Source: JBJXFE01 sp046153875 (GTDB lineage Bacteria; Planctomycetota; Phycisphaerae; Phycisphaerales; UBA1924). Taken from it: a DNA stretch of 13,374 bases. The position numbers and the translations under genes were made by a program. The DNA is taken from assembly GCA_046153875.1 (NCBI GenBank), contig JBJXFE010000045.1, forward strand, positions 1 through 13,374, written 5' to 3'. This document shows, in pieces, positions 7,015 through 12,979 of the stretch (within the stretch, counting starts at the first letter, position 1; every line of letters starts with the position of its first letter). Below the pieces are notes generated by a model. It worked only from the letters and a program-made list of their open reading frames with translations, was not told the DNA's origin and did not search any database.

Positions 7015-8745
7015 TCAGTTCTGCTTCAATCGTATGGTGATGTAGTCGTTGCCCTGTCCCGAGCGGAACGACCGGCCCGTGAAGTACACGCTGGGCTTGG
7101 TCAGGTGCTGGTTGCCGGTGACGATGTCGCGTCCTAAGTCGTCCCCACCCCCCGCGTACAGGATGTACCAGGTCGGTGGGTATGCCGGGGACGCGGGGCT
7201 CGGCAGGTGCTTGATCGTCAGCGTGTCGCTGGTGGTGATCCCGGCGGCATTCGTTGAGCCTGTCGCGTAGGCGTTGGTGCCGTCCACGGCCAGGGCGTTG
7301 CCCCGGTCGTCGCGCCCGGAGACCAGCCCGTACGACGACACCCAGTCGCGCGTCAGCGTCGCGGGGTTCCCGCCGGACCCGGGTGTCCACGTCCACCGCA
7401 CCGTGCCCACGTCGAACGCCGACCCGTTGGTCGCGCGCCCCGTCACGTAGAACCGCATCGACTGGCCGTCGCCGGGCGTCCACTGAATGTCCGTCGACAC
7501 GTCCGGCGCCGCCGCGAAGTCCACGCGGTCCTCGAAGAGCTTGGCGCCCGTCACGTGGTCGTACATCACGAACAGGTAGTCGTAGTTGGGCTCGACCAGG
7601 GAGCTCGTGGAACCGCCCGAAGACGAGGCGGAGAAGCCGCCGCCGGTGAAACTGTTCTCGGGCGGCGGACCGTAGCCGCAGGAGACCAGGTGCAGGTTGG
7701 TGAAGACGATCCCCGAGGCGTACTCGTTGTGCCCGCTCCCCGCGACGTGACGGTCCGACCAGACCACGACACCCTGTGCCGGAACAAGCGGTTGGTCGCC
7801 GTATTTGAACGTCAGCATGTCGAGCGTATTGGTTCCTGAACCCCACGACGTGCCGATCACGCCCACTTCGAGCGTGCAGTTCAAGCCACAGTTGCCCCCG
7901 TCCCCGCAAGCGAGCTGAGGGCCCGCCAGTTCGACCGCCTCGTCACTGCCGCCCCCGTTGTAGCGGCGCACCCCTGTCGACTCGCCGGTGCTCGCGGGCC
8001 ACGCCCCGCACGGCTGGCCCGTCGCCGAGTCCAGCGCGATCGTCACGATGTCGTTGTTCACCCCGTTCCAGGAGGTGCCGGTGACGATCACCACCGCGCC
8101 GCCGCTCGGGGTCAGCACAAGGTCCACGGGCCGGTCGTCCCCGTGCGAAGGGCCGTCGTAGCGGTAGGTCCAAGTCGGGACGCCGCCGGACCCGACATTG
8201 AGTTCCTTGTCGTACTTGACGACGACGTAGTCCGCGCCGCTCTGGCCCGCGTCCGGAGACTCACCGGCCACGTAGATGTTGCCCAGCGCGTCCACCGCGA
8301 TCGCCGCGGCCCTGTTGTTCGCGTTGGCGGCCGGCATCGTTGTCGGCCAATACGCGGTGGCCTGAAGCAGGCCCTCTCCCGGGTGAAGCTCCGGGTAGTC
8401 TGCGTTGTAGCGGAACGTGGCGAAGCGCTTCGAGCCGTTGGCCTCGGTCACGAACCCGGTCGTGAAGATGTAGCGCCGCCAGTCGTTCGGACTCGGCGGG
8501 ATCGCGTAGTGGTAGAACTCGATCTCAACTCCCTCATCCCAGCCATTGACGGGGGCCCCGATTGCATCCGTCTGAAACTGCCGATCGACCCACACCTGCT
8601 GAACCGCCGGCACCTCCTGGCCCAGCGCCACGTGCGCCGCAGCGAGCATGGCGACCGCGCACGCCATGGCCCTAGACCCTGCCCCCCCCCCTAACGGCAC
8701 CGGCGGCATCCGTTCGGCGCGAACGCGCCGATGGCCGGCCAGCAC
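7015..8745 (-). CDS. Gene D: secreted eight-repeat beta-propeller protein without dockerin; start out of frame
   Basis: The uninterrupted frame gives up to 576 aa. The signal-peptide core MACAVAMLAAAHVALG is followed by probable cleavage ALG|Q. About eight repeats follow, of the type AxAVDAxGNxYVAGxSxxxGxxxDYVVVKYD...W, as in SBBP/delta-60-like propeller proteins. The last repeat lacks its tryptophan strand, and the N-terminal VWVDRQFQ may supply it. There is no dockerin. It is paralogous to F (shared QxWVxRxFQ...DEGV and repeat order) but strongly diverged. In F the start and ribosome-binding site correspond to 8797 here, yet that start is in another frame and meets a stop at 8672. A +1 shift, or loss of one G from the G10 run at 8682-8691, would join them. 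Otherwise translation must start at 8745, 8709 or 8667, none with a clear ribosome-binding site. It is followed 26 bases later by C. Confidence 0.8.
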   Translation of the reverse strand: MLAGHRRVRAERMPPVPLGGGAGSRAMACAVAMLAAAHVALGQEVPAVQQVWVDRQFQTDAIGAPVNGWDEGVEIEFYHYAIPPSPNDWRRYIFTTGFVTEANGSKRFATFRYNADYPELHPGEGLLQATAYWPTTMPAANANNRAAAIAVDALGNIYVAGESPDAGQSGADYVVVKYDKELNVGSGGVPTWTYRYDGPSHGDDRPVDLVLTPSGGAVVIVTGTSWNGVNNDIVTIALDSATGQPCGAWPASTGESTGVRRYNGGGSDEAVELAGPQLACGDGGNCGLNCTLEVGVIGTSWGSGTNTLDMLTFKYGDQPLVPAQGVVVWSDRHVAGSGHNEYASGIVFTNLHLVSCGYGPPPENSFTGGGFSASSSGGSTSSLVEPNYDYLFVMYDHVTGAKLFEDRVDFAAAPDVSTDIQWTPGDGQSMRFYVTGRATNGSAFDVGTVRWTWTPGSGGNPATLTRDWVSSYGLVSGRDDRGNALAVDGTNAYATGSTNAAGITTSDTLTIKHLPSPASPAYPPTWYILYAGGGDDLGRDIVTGNQHLTKPSVYFTGRSFRSGQGNDYITIRLKQN

Positions 8746-8797
8746 CGCCCGGGAGGGACTCGTCCGCCGTTATCCGCTTCTTCATCTCCGCCTTCAT
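8672..8797 (-). pseudogene. Out-of-frame N-terminal segment of gene D (41 codons)
   Basis: The ATG at 8797 follows AGAAAGAGG (GAGG 5 bases upstream), exactly as in gene F. It encodes MKAEMKKRIT and later SRRTDAAGAVRGGG, matching the N-terminus of F, then stops at TAG (8672-8674). Compared with F there is one extra base (t at 8680) beside the G10 run. The segment is either a true 5' end separated by a frameshift, a slippage-controlled start, or an assembly error. Confidence 0.6.
8682..8691 (-). repeat. G10 homopolymer in the N-terminal coding region of gene D
   Basis: Ten consecutive C on the plus strand (G on the coding strand). Tracts of this length are prone to slipped-strand mispairing. 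Nine G would place the start at 8797 in frame with the body of D. Confidence 0.95.
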
Positions 8798-8891
8798 GGC
8801 AACCTCTTTCTCCCCCCCGTTGCGAGGGGAACTTTGGCCCGCCAAGCCCGGGGAAGAGGTACACACCCGCGGCCCGGCCTGAACCCAGTAT

Positions 8892-8909
8892 GCCGGGGAT
8901 CACCCCGGC
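8892..8909. other. Inverted repeat in the D upstream spacer
   Basis: A perfect 7-bp stem gccgggg / ccccggc closes a 4-base loop. The other spacer copy keeps only a shorter stem. There is no T run, so it is not an intrinsic terminator. Confidence 0.5.
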
Positions 8910-8936
8910 TGTCCAGAAGAATCTACCGGCTGGGCA

Positions 8937-8959
8937 CGGAACGGTTGCAGCAAGTTCCG
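8937..8959. other. Nested inverted repeat, spacer copy 1
   Basis: Outer arms cggaac / gttccg enclose inner arms ttgc / gcaa. All 23 bases are identical in the other spacer (12612-12634). This could be an operator or an RNA hairpin; there is no T run. Confidence 0.6.
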
Positions 8960-9009
8960 AGAAGTTTGCGCTGAACCGGCGACTCGCGCGAGGGTCCGCG
9001 GGGCGCACG

Positions 9010-9031
9010 AACCGGACATGATTGTCCGGTT
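9010..9031. other. 9-bp inverted repeat, spacer copy 1
   Basis: Perfect arms aaccggaca / tgtccggtt with loop tgat lie about 130 bases after the stop of E. The other copy (12685-12706) has one changed base in the right arm. No T run follows on either strand. It may be a 3' hairpin protecting the mRNA, or a binding site. Confidence 0.6.
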
Positions 9032-9130
9032 TGGCGCGCGGCACGCTCCGGCGCGCTGCAGGGCCGCCGGGCGCGCCCGTCCACCCCTCGTGCCGGGCCG
9101 CCCCGCCCCTTCGTCCTCGCGTCTCTCCGT

Positions 9131-9157
9131 CCCTCCGTCCCTCCGTCCCTCCGTCCC
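9131..9157 (-). repeat. 8-bp tandem repeat with G-quadruplex pattern after gene E
   Basis: On the minus strand, four GGG runs are separated by ACGGA (5 bases each), fitting the G3N1-7 quadruplex pattern. The repeat begins three bases after the stop codon of E. Genes C and G have only degenerate versions, so the array has expanded at this copy. Confidence 0.7.
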
Positions 9158-9160
9158 TTC

Positions 9161-9349
9161 CTACGGGCATCCCAGCACGTACTTCCCCTGGAAGCACCCG
9201 AAGTCGGCGACGGTGAGCGTGCCGCTCGCGTTGCAGTCGGCGTACACGTCGCCGAGCACGTACTTGCCCTGGAAGCAGCCGAAGTCGGCGATGCTCAGGA
9301 GGTGTGCGCCCGTGATCGGATGGAAGTCGAGGTTGCAGTTCGCGTAGCA
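9161..9349 (-). repeat. Dockerin-tail repeat, copy in gene E
   Basis: This encodes 62 residues with the enlarged first loop NCNLDFHPITGAHLLSIADF and a standard second unit. The second unit is almost identical at DNA level to that of gene G, and the enlarged first loop is like that of gene C. Confidence 0.85.
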
Positions 9350-10750
9350 CTGCGCCGGCGCGGGGCAGCCCCAGCGCGCCAGACCCATCGCGGGGACGCC
9401 GCCGGCGCTGCTAAAGAACCCGCCGACGTAGAGCCCGCCGGGGTTCGGGCCGTCCCCGTCCTCGTCGAGAACCGCGAGGGCGCGGACGCTCGTGAGGCCG
9501 CCCCACCCGAACACGCCGATACCCGAGAGCGCGGACCACTGCTGGCCGTCCCACTTGGCGATGTGCGAGGCCAGAATGCCGTTGACGGAACCGATCGATC
9601 CGCCGACGAAGAGCGCGGGTTTGTTCGGCCCCGGGCCGTCGTCGTCGAAGACGGCCATGGCCTTGCCCCAGCCGTTGTTCCAGCCCGGAATCGCGTGCCA
9701 GGTTCGACCGTCCCAGCGCGCCAGGCCGTGGACGAAGACGCCCTGCGAGGTGTCGATGAACTGACCTCCGGCGAAGAGGCTCGGGAGTTGCGGGCCGGGG
9801 CCGTCCACGTCGAACACTCCGAGGGCCTCAACCGTACCCTGGAGCCCCGAGTCGAGAGTGTCCCACACCGCGCCGTCCCAGCGCGCGATGTTGTTGACGG
9901 TGAGCCCACCCGCGTACTTGAAGCCGCCGCCGACGTACAGGCCGGGCGGGCGAGGGCCGCGGCCGTCGTCGTCGTGGCTGGCTAGTGCATGAACTTTCGG
10001 GAATGTGCCCGGAATCGATTGTGCGAGACCCTGCGCGAGCATAGTCCACGCTGCGCCGTTCCATGCCGCGATGGCGCGGATTGGCAAGCCGCCGACCGAC
10101 CCGAAGTACCCGCCAACAAATAGGCGATCCCCGATCGAACTCGATGTGCTGTGGCTAAACAACATTGAGCAGAAGTTGTACGCATCGGTCCCTGAACCAA
10201 CCGCAGACCATGAAGCCGCTGCCCACCGCGCGACGTTGTCGGCGACCGCACCTCCAGCGATGTTGAACTCTCCAACCGCATGGAGTCCAGAAGCGATCGG
10301 GCTACTGACGGAACTTGCCACCCCAACAACCCCGTACACATGAGCGACCCCTTGATTACCGATGCCGTCCCCGAGCGGCTGCCACGATCTCGCGTCGCGT
10401 GCGGCGACGCGCAGGGCCGGCACGGGCCCTCCCCAGGTGAAGTCGCCCCCGACATACAGTCGCGTCGGGACCGATCCGGGCGAGACCGGGTTGAACACGG
10501 CCAGGGAGTCCACCAAGCCGGGCTCCGGAGCGCCGCCGAAGCTCCATACGCCGCCCACGTCCTGCCAGACGGGAACGCATTGGGCGGAGGCGTGGCGCGG
10601 TGCTGCCCACCACGAACAGATCGAGATCACCACCAATCCCGCGCCGGCGCGCGTGAAACGCCGGCGCGGGGAGAGTGAACCGTGGCCCGCCCGCCAAGGC
10701 GAGCCGTCAGACTCCCGGCGAGGTCGGCGCGCATCCATGGAGAACCTCAT
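9161..10750 (-). CDS. Gene E: secreted seven-repeat beta-propeller protein with dockerin tail
   Basis: 529 aa. The ATG at 10750 has GGGAG 7 bases upstream; an in-frame ATG lies four codons later. The signal peptide is long (residues 1-56), with a basic n-region including SPRRRFTR, the core AGAGLVVISICSWWAA and cleavage ASA|Q. Seven repeats follow (xLYVGGxFxxxGGxxxxxIARWDGxxWxxLxxG, with DDDGPGP or DEDGDGPNP turns). The last ends at ARWGCP, and the N-terminal CVPVWQDVGG probably completes it. Residues 468-529 are the dockerin tail with an enlarged first loop. It is paralogous to C and G. It begins 13 bases after the stop of F, so F-E is almost certainly one operon. The role is unknown; export and attachment are inferred. 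Confidence 0.9.
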   Translation of the reverse strand: MRFSMDARRPRRESDGSPWRAGHGSLSPRRRFTRAGAGLVVISICSWWAAPRHASAQCVPVWQDVGGVWSFGGAPEPGLVDSLAVFNPVSPGSVPTRLYVGGDFTWGGPVPALRVAARDARSWQPLGDGIGNQGVAHVYGVVGVASSVSSPIASGLHAVGEFNIAGGAVADNVARWAAASWSAVGSGTDAYNFCSMLFSHSTSSSIGDRLFVGGYFGSVGGLPIRAIAAWNGAAWTMLAQGLAQSIPGTFPKVHALASHDDDGRGPRPPGLYVGGGFKYAGGLTVNNIARWDGAVWDTLDSGLQGTVEALGVFDVDGPGPQLPSLFAGGQFIDTSQGVFVHGLARWDGRTWHAIPGWNNGWGKAMAVFDDDGPGPNKPALFVGGSIGSVNGILASHIAKWDGQQWSALSGIGVFGWGGLTSVRALAVLDEDGDGPNPGGLYVGGFFSSAGGVPAMGLARWGCPAPAQCYANCNLDFHPITGAHLLSIADFGCFQGKYVLGDVYADCNASGTLTVADFGCFQGKYVLGCP

Positions 10751-10763
10751 CGCGTTGCTCCCG

Positions 10764-12476
10764 TCACGGCTGTTCGTACCGGATCGTCACGGCGTCCACG
10801 CCGGTGGTCGAGGTCTGGTACGAGCCCCCCGTCACGATGACCCCCAGCTCGGCGCCGCTGGTCTCGTCCACCAGCACGCACAGCGCCAGTTCCGTCCCGT
10901 CGTTCCCGTCGTAGGACTTGGACCAGACCAGGTCGCCGTCCGCGTCGAGCCTGATCGTGAAGTAGTCGAGGATCCCGGAGCCGTCCTCGGCGGCCCCGGT
11001 CACGTACGCCTCCTGCCCCACCACGTAGATGGACATCGCGTGGTCGTGGCGCCCGCTGGTCATCTCGTCGAGGCTCACCCAGACCTCCGACCCGTCCGCG
11101 GCGTCGAACACCACGGTGCCGAAGTCGGTGTCGTCGCCGTTGTGGGCCGTCCCGGTCAGCCAGAGCCAGGTATAGTCGCCGGACCCGGGGAGCGATCCCC
11201 CGTACCAGGCCATGCTCCGGCAGATGTCCCCGCTCTGCGAGCCCGTGCCGGGCCCGTCCCAGTGGCGTCCGGCGTCGCCGCCCACGTCGTCCCAGTAGAG
11301 CGACCCGTCGGCGAAGTTGATCGCGACGACCGTGTAGTCGTAGTCGGGCGCGGCGTTGGACTGGGTGTCGAGGGTCGAGTAGCCCCCGACGAAGATGATC
11401 GCCTGGTTGTCCTCCGCGCCGTTGCGCGCCATGCAGGTGGCGACGTCGTTTGTGTAGTCCGCGCCGCCGTAGATCGCCGGGGCCCAGTCCAGGTCGCCCG
11501 CTTCGTCGTAGCTCACGACCACGAAGTCGGTGAAATCGCCGTTGTCCGTCGTGCCCGAGGCGACGACGTGCCAGCCGTCCAGCAGCTCGCCGATGCTGTC
11601 GGCCTCGACGCCCGTGAGTCGGCAGGCCGTGTCGTGCCCGTCCTCCGAGCCGTTGTTCCAGCGCCGCACGCCGACGCCGTCGGACTCGTCGTCCCACGTG
11701 CTCGACCGGTCCCCGTCCTCCTCGTACTTGACGATGACGAGGTCGTCGAGCGTGCCGTTCCCCCGCGACGTGCCGAGGACGTAGACCATCCCGGCGCCGT
11801 CCAGCATCACGTCCGTCGCCCGATCGTTGTCGTCACCGGTGCCATTGAAGACCCGAACGCCGGTGGCGGGTCCGCCGCCAGATCCCCAAGTCGTGCTGTG
11901 GACGAGATCCTTGTCGAGCTTGAGCACCACGATGTCCTGCGCGTTGCCGGTCACCGGCGTCTCGCCCACGACATACACGTCGCCCGTGTCCGGATCGACA
12001 GTGATCGCGGTCGGCTTGCTCACGCCGGTCGCGGTGTTGACCGGCGGATAGAGCCTTGATGCAACCGCCGTCTGCGGGTTGCTCGTCTCATCGACCCAGT
12101 ACTTGTAGACGCCGATGACCGAGCGGCTCGAGCTGATCGCCACGGTGGCGGCCACGTACACAAATGACTTGGCCGGATCGAGGCCCTCATCCCGCCAGAT
12201 AACCGCGTCCACCCCCTCGTCGCCGCCGTTCACGCCCGACTGGAACTCGCGCGCGACCCACTGCTCGGTGGGCTGGGCCGTCACCGGGGCGACACCCCCG
12301 AGCGCCGCCCACCCCAGGATGGCCGCCGCGAACGCCACGGCCCTAGACCCGCCCCCCCCCCTAACAGCACCGGCGGCATCCGTTCGGCGCGAACCCGCCG
12401 CACGGCCCGGCCCGTTCAGGGAGGCCCCGCAGACCATGGTCCCTTCCACCATCTTCGCGTTCATCTCCCGCCTCAT
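10764..12476 (-). CDS. Gene F: secreted eight-repeat beta-propeller protein without dockerin
   Basis: 570 aa from the ATG at 12476, chosen because AGGAAAGAGG stands 5 bases upstream and the same start signal is conserved before D. The signal region is unusually long (67 residues): MRREMNAK, then GSRRTDAAGAVRGGGGSR, then the hydrophobic core AVAFAAAILGWAALGGV, with cleavage VTA|Q. The Gly run is encoded by a G10 tract, here in frame. About eight repeats follow, of the type DVxxDxxGxVYVxGTSxxxGTxDDLVIVKYDxxGDxxW, resembling SBBP/delta-60-like propellers. The last repeat (ending AVTIRYEQP) lacks its tryptophan strand, and the N-terminal QWVAREFQ may close the ring. There is no dockerin, so it may be released or bound by a partner. 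It is the first gene of the F-E operon and a paralogue of D. Confidence 0.88.
   Translation of the reverse strand: MRREMNAKMVEGTMVCGASLNGPGRAAGSRRTDAAGAVRGGGGSRAVAFAAAILGWAALGGVAPVTAQPTEQWVAREFQSGVNGGDEGVDAVIWRDEGLDPAKSFVYVAATVAISSSRSVIGVYKYWVDETSNPQTAVASRLYPPVNTATGVSKPTAITVDPDTGDVYVVGETPVTGNAQDIVVLKLDKDLVHSTTWGSGGGPATGVRVFNGTGDDNDRATDVMLDGAGMVYVLGTSRGNGTLDDLVIVKYEEDGDRSSTWDDESDGVGVRRWNNGSEDGHDTACRLTGVEADSIGELLDGWHVVASGTTDNGDFTDFVVVSYDEAGDLDWAPAIYGGADYTNDVATCMARNGAEDNQAIIFVGGYSTLDTQSNAAPDYDYTVVAINFADGSLYWDDVGGDAGRHWDGPGTGSQSGDICRSMAWYGGSLPGSGDYTWLWLTGTAHNGDDTDFGTVVFDAADGSEVWVSLDEMTSGRHDHAMSIYVVGQEAYVTGAAEDGSGILDYFTIRLDADGDLVWSKSYDGNDGTELALCVLVDETSGAELGVIVTGGSYQTSTTGVDAVTIRYEQP
12352..12361 (-). 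repeat. G10 homopolymer in the N-terminal coding region of gene F
   Basis: Ten consecutive C on the plus strand. The frame from the ATG at 12476 passes through the run into the signal-peptide core. The tract is at the same place and of the same length as in gene D, but without the extra adjacent base. Confidence 0.95.
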
Positions 12477-12611
12477 GGCTACCTCTTTCCTCCCCCGTCT
12501 CGCGGGGGACTGCCCGCCGGATCGCGGGGAAGAGGCACGCACCCGCGGACCGGCCCGTTCCAGTATGCCGGGGTTCGCCCGGGCTGTTCAGAAGAATCTA
12601 CCGGCTCGGCG

Positions 12612-12634
12612 CGGAACGGTTGCAGCAAGTTCCG
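12612..12634. other. Nested inverted repeat, spacer copy 2
   Basis: Identical in all 23 bases to 8937-8959: outer arms cggaac / gttccg and inner arms ttgc / gcaa. The complete conservation stands out because bases on either side differ. Confidence 0.6.
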
Positions 12635-12684
12635 AGAAGTTTGCCTTGAGCCGGCGACTCGCGCGAGGGTCCGCGGGGCACACT

Positions 12685-12706
12685 AACCGGACATGATTGT
12701 CTGGTT
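12685..12706. other. 9-bp inverted repeat, spacer copy 2
   Basis: Arms aaccggaca / tgtctggtt with loop tgat. One base differs from copy 1. It gives an A-C mismatch in the minus-strand RNA and a G-U pair on the other strand. Confidence 0.5.
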
Positions 12707-12811
12707 TGGCGCGCGGCACGCTCCAGCGCGCTGGAGTGCCGCCGGGCGCGCCCGTCCACCCCTCGTGCCGGGCCGCCCCGCCCCTTCGTCCTCTCGTCCC
12801 TTGGTCCCTTC

Positions 12812-12979
12812 CTACGGGCATCCCAGCACGTACTTGCCCTGGAAGCACCCGAAGTCGGCTACGGTGAGCGTGCCGCTCGCGTTGCAGTCGGCGTACACGT
12901 CGCCGAGCACGTACTTGCCCTGGAAGCAGCCGAAGTCGGCGACGGTGAGCCCGCCGTCGGCGTTGCAGTCCGGGTAGCA
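12812..12979 (-). repeat. Dockerin-tail repeat, copy in gene G
   Basis: This encodes 55 residues: DCNADGGLTVADFGCFQGKY and DCNASGTLTVADFGCFQGKY. Of the copies here, the first loop with D-x-N-x-D-G is closest to a classical dockerin calcium loop. Confidence 0.85.

Larger units (their letters stand above)
8798..9160 (-). promoter_or_regulatory. 363-base gene-free spacer upstream of gene D
   Basis: There is no gene. It holds the ribosome-binding site of D (8803-8811), hairpins at 8892-8909, 8937-8959 and 9010-9031, and a G-rich tandem repeat next to the stop of E. The coding-strand string GGTAGATTCTTCTG (near 8916-8930) is conserved in the other copy and includes a -10-like TAGATT, but I see no convincing -35 box at the right distance. 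It probably contains the promoter of the D-C operon. Confidence 0.45.
8668..9290 (-). repeat. Duplicated block, copy 1 (5' end of D, spacer, 3' end of E)
   Basis: This matches 12339-12941 in the same orientation, with about 20 bases of net length difference. It spans the signal-peptide region of D, the 363-base spacer and the dockerin tail of E. The central part of the spacer (around 8889-9115) is roughly 92% identical by eye to the other copy, higher than the neighbouring coding sequence. Confidence 0.9.
12477..12811 (-). promoter_or_regulatory. 335-base gene-free spacer upstream of gene F
   Basis: There is no gene. It holds the ribosome-binding site of F, the conserved hairpins at 12612-12634 and 12685-12706, and the conserved TAGATT-containing string. 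It probably contains the promoter of the F-E operon, although I cannot define a full -35/-10 pair. Confidence 0.45.
12339..12941 (-). repeat. Duplicated block, copy 2 (5' end of F, spacer, 3' end of G)
   Basis: This matches 8668-9290 in the same orientation. It covers the G10 tract and signal-peptide region of F, the 335-base spacer and the dockerin tail of G. It is the conserved part of a larger tandem duplication with a period of about 3.65-3.7 kb. Confidence 0.9.

Noticed and set aside
6989..7909. Upstream extension of the gene C frame to an 816-aa protein
   Set aside because: The extension overlaps gene D out of frame and has Arg-rich shadow composition. A signal peptide with a good ribosome-binding site begins at 6988.
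10362..12059. A 565-codon plus-strand open frame opposite genes F and E
   Set aside because: It is antisense to well-supported genes, has Val/Arg-rich shadow composition and lacks a start signal.
12369..12400. Twin-arginine export signal in F and D (SRR)
   Set aside because: The residues after RR are TDA rather than the xFLK-type pattern, and the Arg pair lies far from the hydrophobic core. Normal Sec export is more likely.
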